Positions 6,544-7,760 of a stretch of 7,760 nucleotides of DNA are shown in pieces; positions within the stretch are counted from its first letter, which is position 1; every line of letters starts with the position of its first letter. The stretch is from Paenarthrobacter nitroguajacolicus JCM 14115. Its GTDB lineage: Bacteria; Actinomycetota; Actinomycetes; Actinomycetales; Micrococcaceae. The stretch covers positions 1-7,760 of the forward strand of contig BBFS01000145.1 in the NCBI GenBank assembly GCA_001313365.1, given 5' to 3'. The notes below the pieces were generated by a model, which was not told the DNA's origin, ran no database searches, and saw nothing but the letters and a program-made list of their open reading frames with translations. Position numbers and translations under genes: made by a program.

Positions 6544-7760
6544 TTAGCCGTTGATGACCTGCGGGACACCGAGAGCCTTCAGGCCCTCGGCGCCGAACTC
6601 CAAGCCGTAGCCGGACTGCTTCGCGCCACCGAACGGAATACGCGGATCCACTGCCCCGTGCTTGTTGATCCACACCGTGCCGGCCTGGATGCGGGAGGCG
6701 ACTTCGCGTGCGGCACCCAAGTCAGAGGACCAGACTGAGGCGCCCAGTCCGACGTCGAGCGCGTTCGCTTTGGCGACTGCCTCGTCAACCGTGCTGTATT
6801 TGATGATCGGAAGGGCGGGCCCGAACTGTTCTTCGCTTACCAGCGGGTTGTCGTTGTCGATGTCGGCCACCAACGTGGTGGGGGGGTAAAAGTTGCCGGG
6901 CTGCTCGTGATCGGGGGGGTTGCCACCCAACAGCACACGGGCACCGGAATCCTTCGCAGCTTCCACCAGCCGGGCCACGATGTCGTACTGCTGCCGGTTC
7001 TGCAGCGGGCCCAGGACGTTGTTCTCATCCAAGCCGTTGCCCATGGGCATCGCAGCAGCGACAGCAACAAGCTCTGAACACACAGCCTCGTACTGGGACT
7101 CGTGCACGTACAGGCGCTTCAGGCAGCGCAGGTCTGGCCGGTGTTGATAAAGGCACCCCCCCAGAAAAGACCCTCGGCGATTGCCTTGGGATCCGAATCG
7201 GGGAGAACAATGCCGGCGTCGTTACCGCCGAGTTCCAAGGTGAGCCGCTTGACGGTATCGGCCGAGGATCGAATGATCGCCTTGCCCGTGGCGGTGGAGC
7301 CGGTGAACATGACCTTGCCGATCGCGTCATGTGCGGCCAGAGCTTCGCCGACGTCGCGGCCGCCGGAGACCACGGACAGCAAGCCATCGGGCAGTTCCTG
7401 GTTGATGATTGAGGCGAGTGCCAGCACGGAGAGCGGGGTGTACTCGGAGGGCTTGACCACCACGGCGTTACCCATGCGCAGGGCGGGCGCGATCTGCCAG
7501 ACGGTGATCATCATCGGCCAGTTCCACGGGCCAATGGCACCCACGACGCCGATGGGACGGTAGTGCAGCTCGGCGCGGGTTTCGCCATCGTCCACCACGG
7601 TTTCAGGATCCAACGGCGTGGCGGCGGTGGCCCGGAGCCAGGCGGCGCAGGCGCCAACTTCGAAGCGTGCGTTGGGGGCCGTTCAGCGGCTTGCCTTGCT
7701 CGCGGGAGAGCAGCTGGGCGAGTTCTTCGGCGGAACGTTCGACGGCGTCGGCGGCTTCAT
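6544..7760 (-). CDS. Aldehyde dehydrogenase family protein, 5' end beyond window (frameshifted as given)
   Basis: NAD(P)-dependent oxidation of an aldehyde to the acid; cytoplasmic. About 404 residues are present, so roughly the first 50 or more are missing. In order: EAADAVERSAEELAQLL, SREQGKPLNG, ARFEVGACAAWLR, then GVVGAIGPWNWPMMI, NAVVVKPSEYTPLS, the cofactor-site phrase FTGSTATGKAI, TLELGGNDAG with the general-base Glu, NTGQTCAA with the catalytic Cys, EEQFGPALPIIKY, and the closing WINKHGAVDPRIPFGGAKQSGYG. The style is near the AldA-like branch; the substrate is not inferable and a succinate-semialdehyde role is not proven. Frame repairs: 7674-7678 (C5 for C4 on this strand) and about 7122 (one base missing directly after the catalytic-Cys motif, giving CAALKRLYVHESQYE). 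Seven-base tracts at 7156-7162, 6913-6919 and 6880-6886 add in-frame Gly, Pro and Pro. A hairpin terminator follows the stop. Confidence 0.95.

Larger units (their letters stand above)
135..7162. other. Set of sixteen seven-base G/C tracts
   Basis: Runs of exactly seven G or C start at 135, 315, 502, 673, 2738, 2933, 3086, 3479, 4182, 4242, 4951, 5343, 6070, 6880, 6913 and 7156. Six-base runs are at 2042, 3819, 4371 and 4512. No run of eight or more exists. The tracts occur in every gene, on both strands and in intergenic DNA. Comparison with family patterns or with the internal paralogue suggests true lengths of four or five bases for most of them. Confidence 0.85.

Noticed and set aside
135..7162. 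Phase-variable contingency loci based on poly-G tracts
   Set aside because: Phase-variable tracts are usually few, of varied length and in surface genes. Here they occur in housekeeping genes, in intergenic DNA and on both strands with one fixed length, which fits sequence error better.

Overview
The window looks like chromosomal DNA of a high-GC actinobacterium, most likely Arthrobacter or a close relative (Micrococcales). This is inferred from the GC-rich third codon positions, the YdfJ-type MMPL exporter, the short actinobacterial prephenate dehydratase and the general protein style; no rRNA or marker gene is present to confirm it. I see no tRNA, rRNA, CRISPR array, transposase or phage gene.

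Layout. (1) 1-52: hairpin repeat at the end of a MarR-type regulator gene (42-589, minus). (2) 590-760: divergent control region with a perfect 12-bp inverted repeat, probably the MarR operator, over the promoter of (3) an MMPL/RND-type exporter (761-2945, plus). (4) 3071-3647, plus: a pyridoxamine-5'-phosphate-oxidase-like flavin split-barrel protein whose start codon sits in an 11-bp hairpin. (5) 3655-4501 and 4533-5332, minus: two tandem paralogous membrane protein genes, each made of two related four-helix halves joined by a charged linker and ending in a basic tail; I do not recognise the family. (6) 5420-6288, minus: prephenate dehydratase (pheA). (7) 6289-6543: a small protein-like plus-strand fragment and a second copy of the hairpin repeat. 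(8) 6544-7760, minus: an NAD(P)-dependent aldehyde dehydrogenase whose N-terminus runs off the right edge.

Every gene except possibly the small fragment is recognisable over its whole length, yet every one is broken by one-base or two-base shifts. Nearly all faults fall in G or C homopolymers. Sixteen tracts are exactly seven bases long and none is longer. By homology or internal comparison most of these should be four or five bases, while several runs of two or three bases have lost one. The simplest reading is homopolymer error in the sequence, not gene decay. Gene coordinates below therefore span the reconstructed gene and the evidence lists where the frame must change.

Functionally, the MarR/MMPL pair is a classic repressor-exporter unit. 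The paralogous membrane pair forms a short operon of unknown role. pheA serves phenylalanine synthesis and the aldehyde dehydrogenase serves aldehyde oxidation. The window's most original content is the duplicated double-four-helix membrane family and the stop-codon-carrying hairpin repeat.
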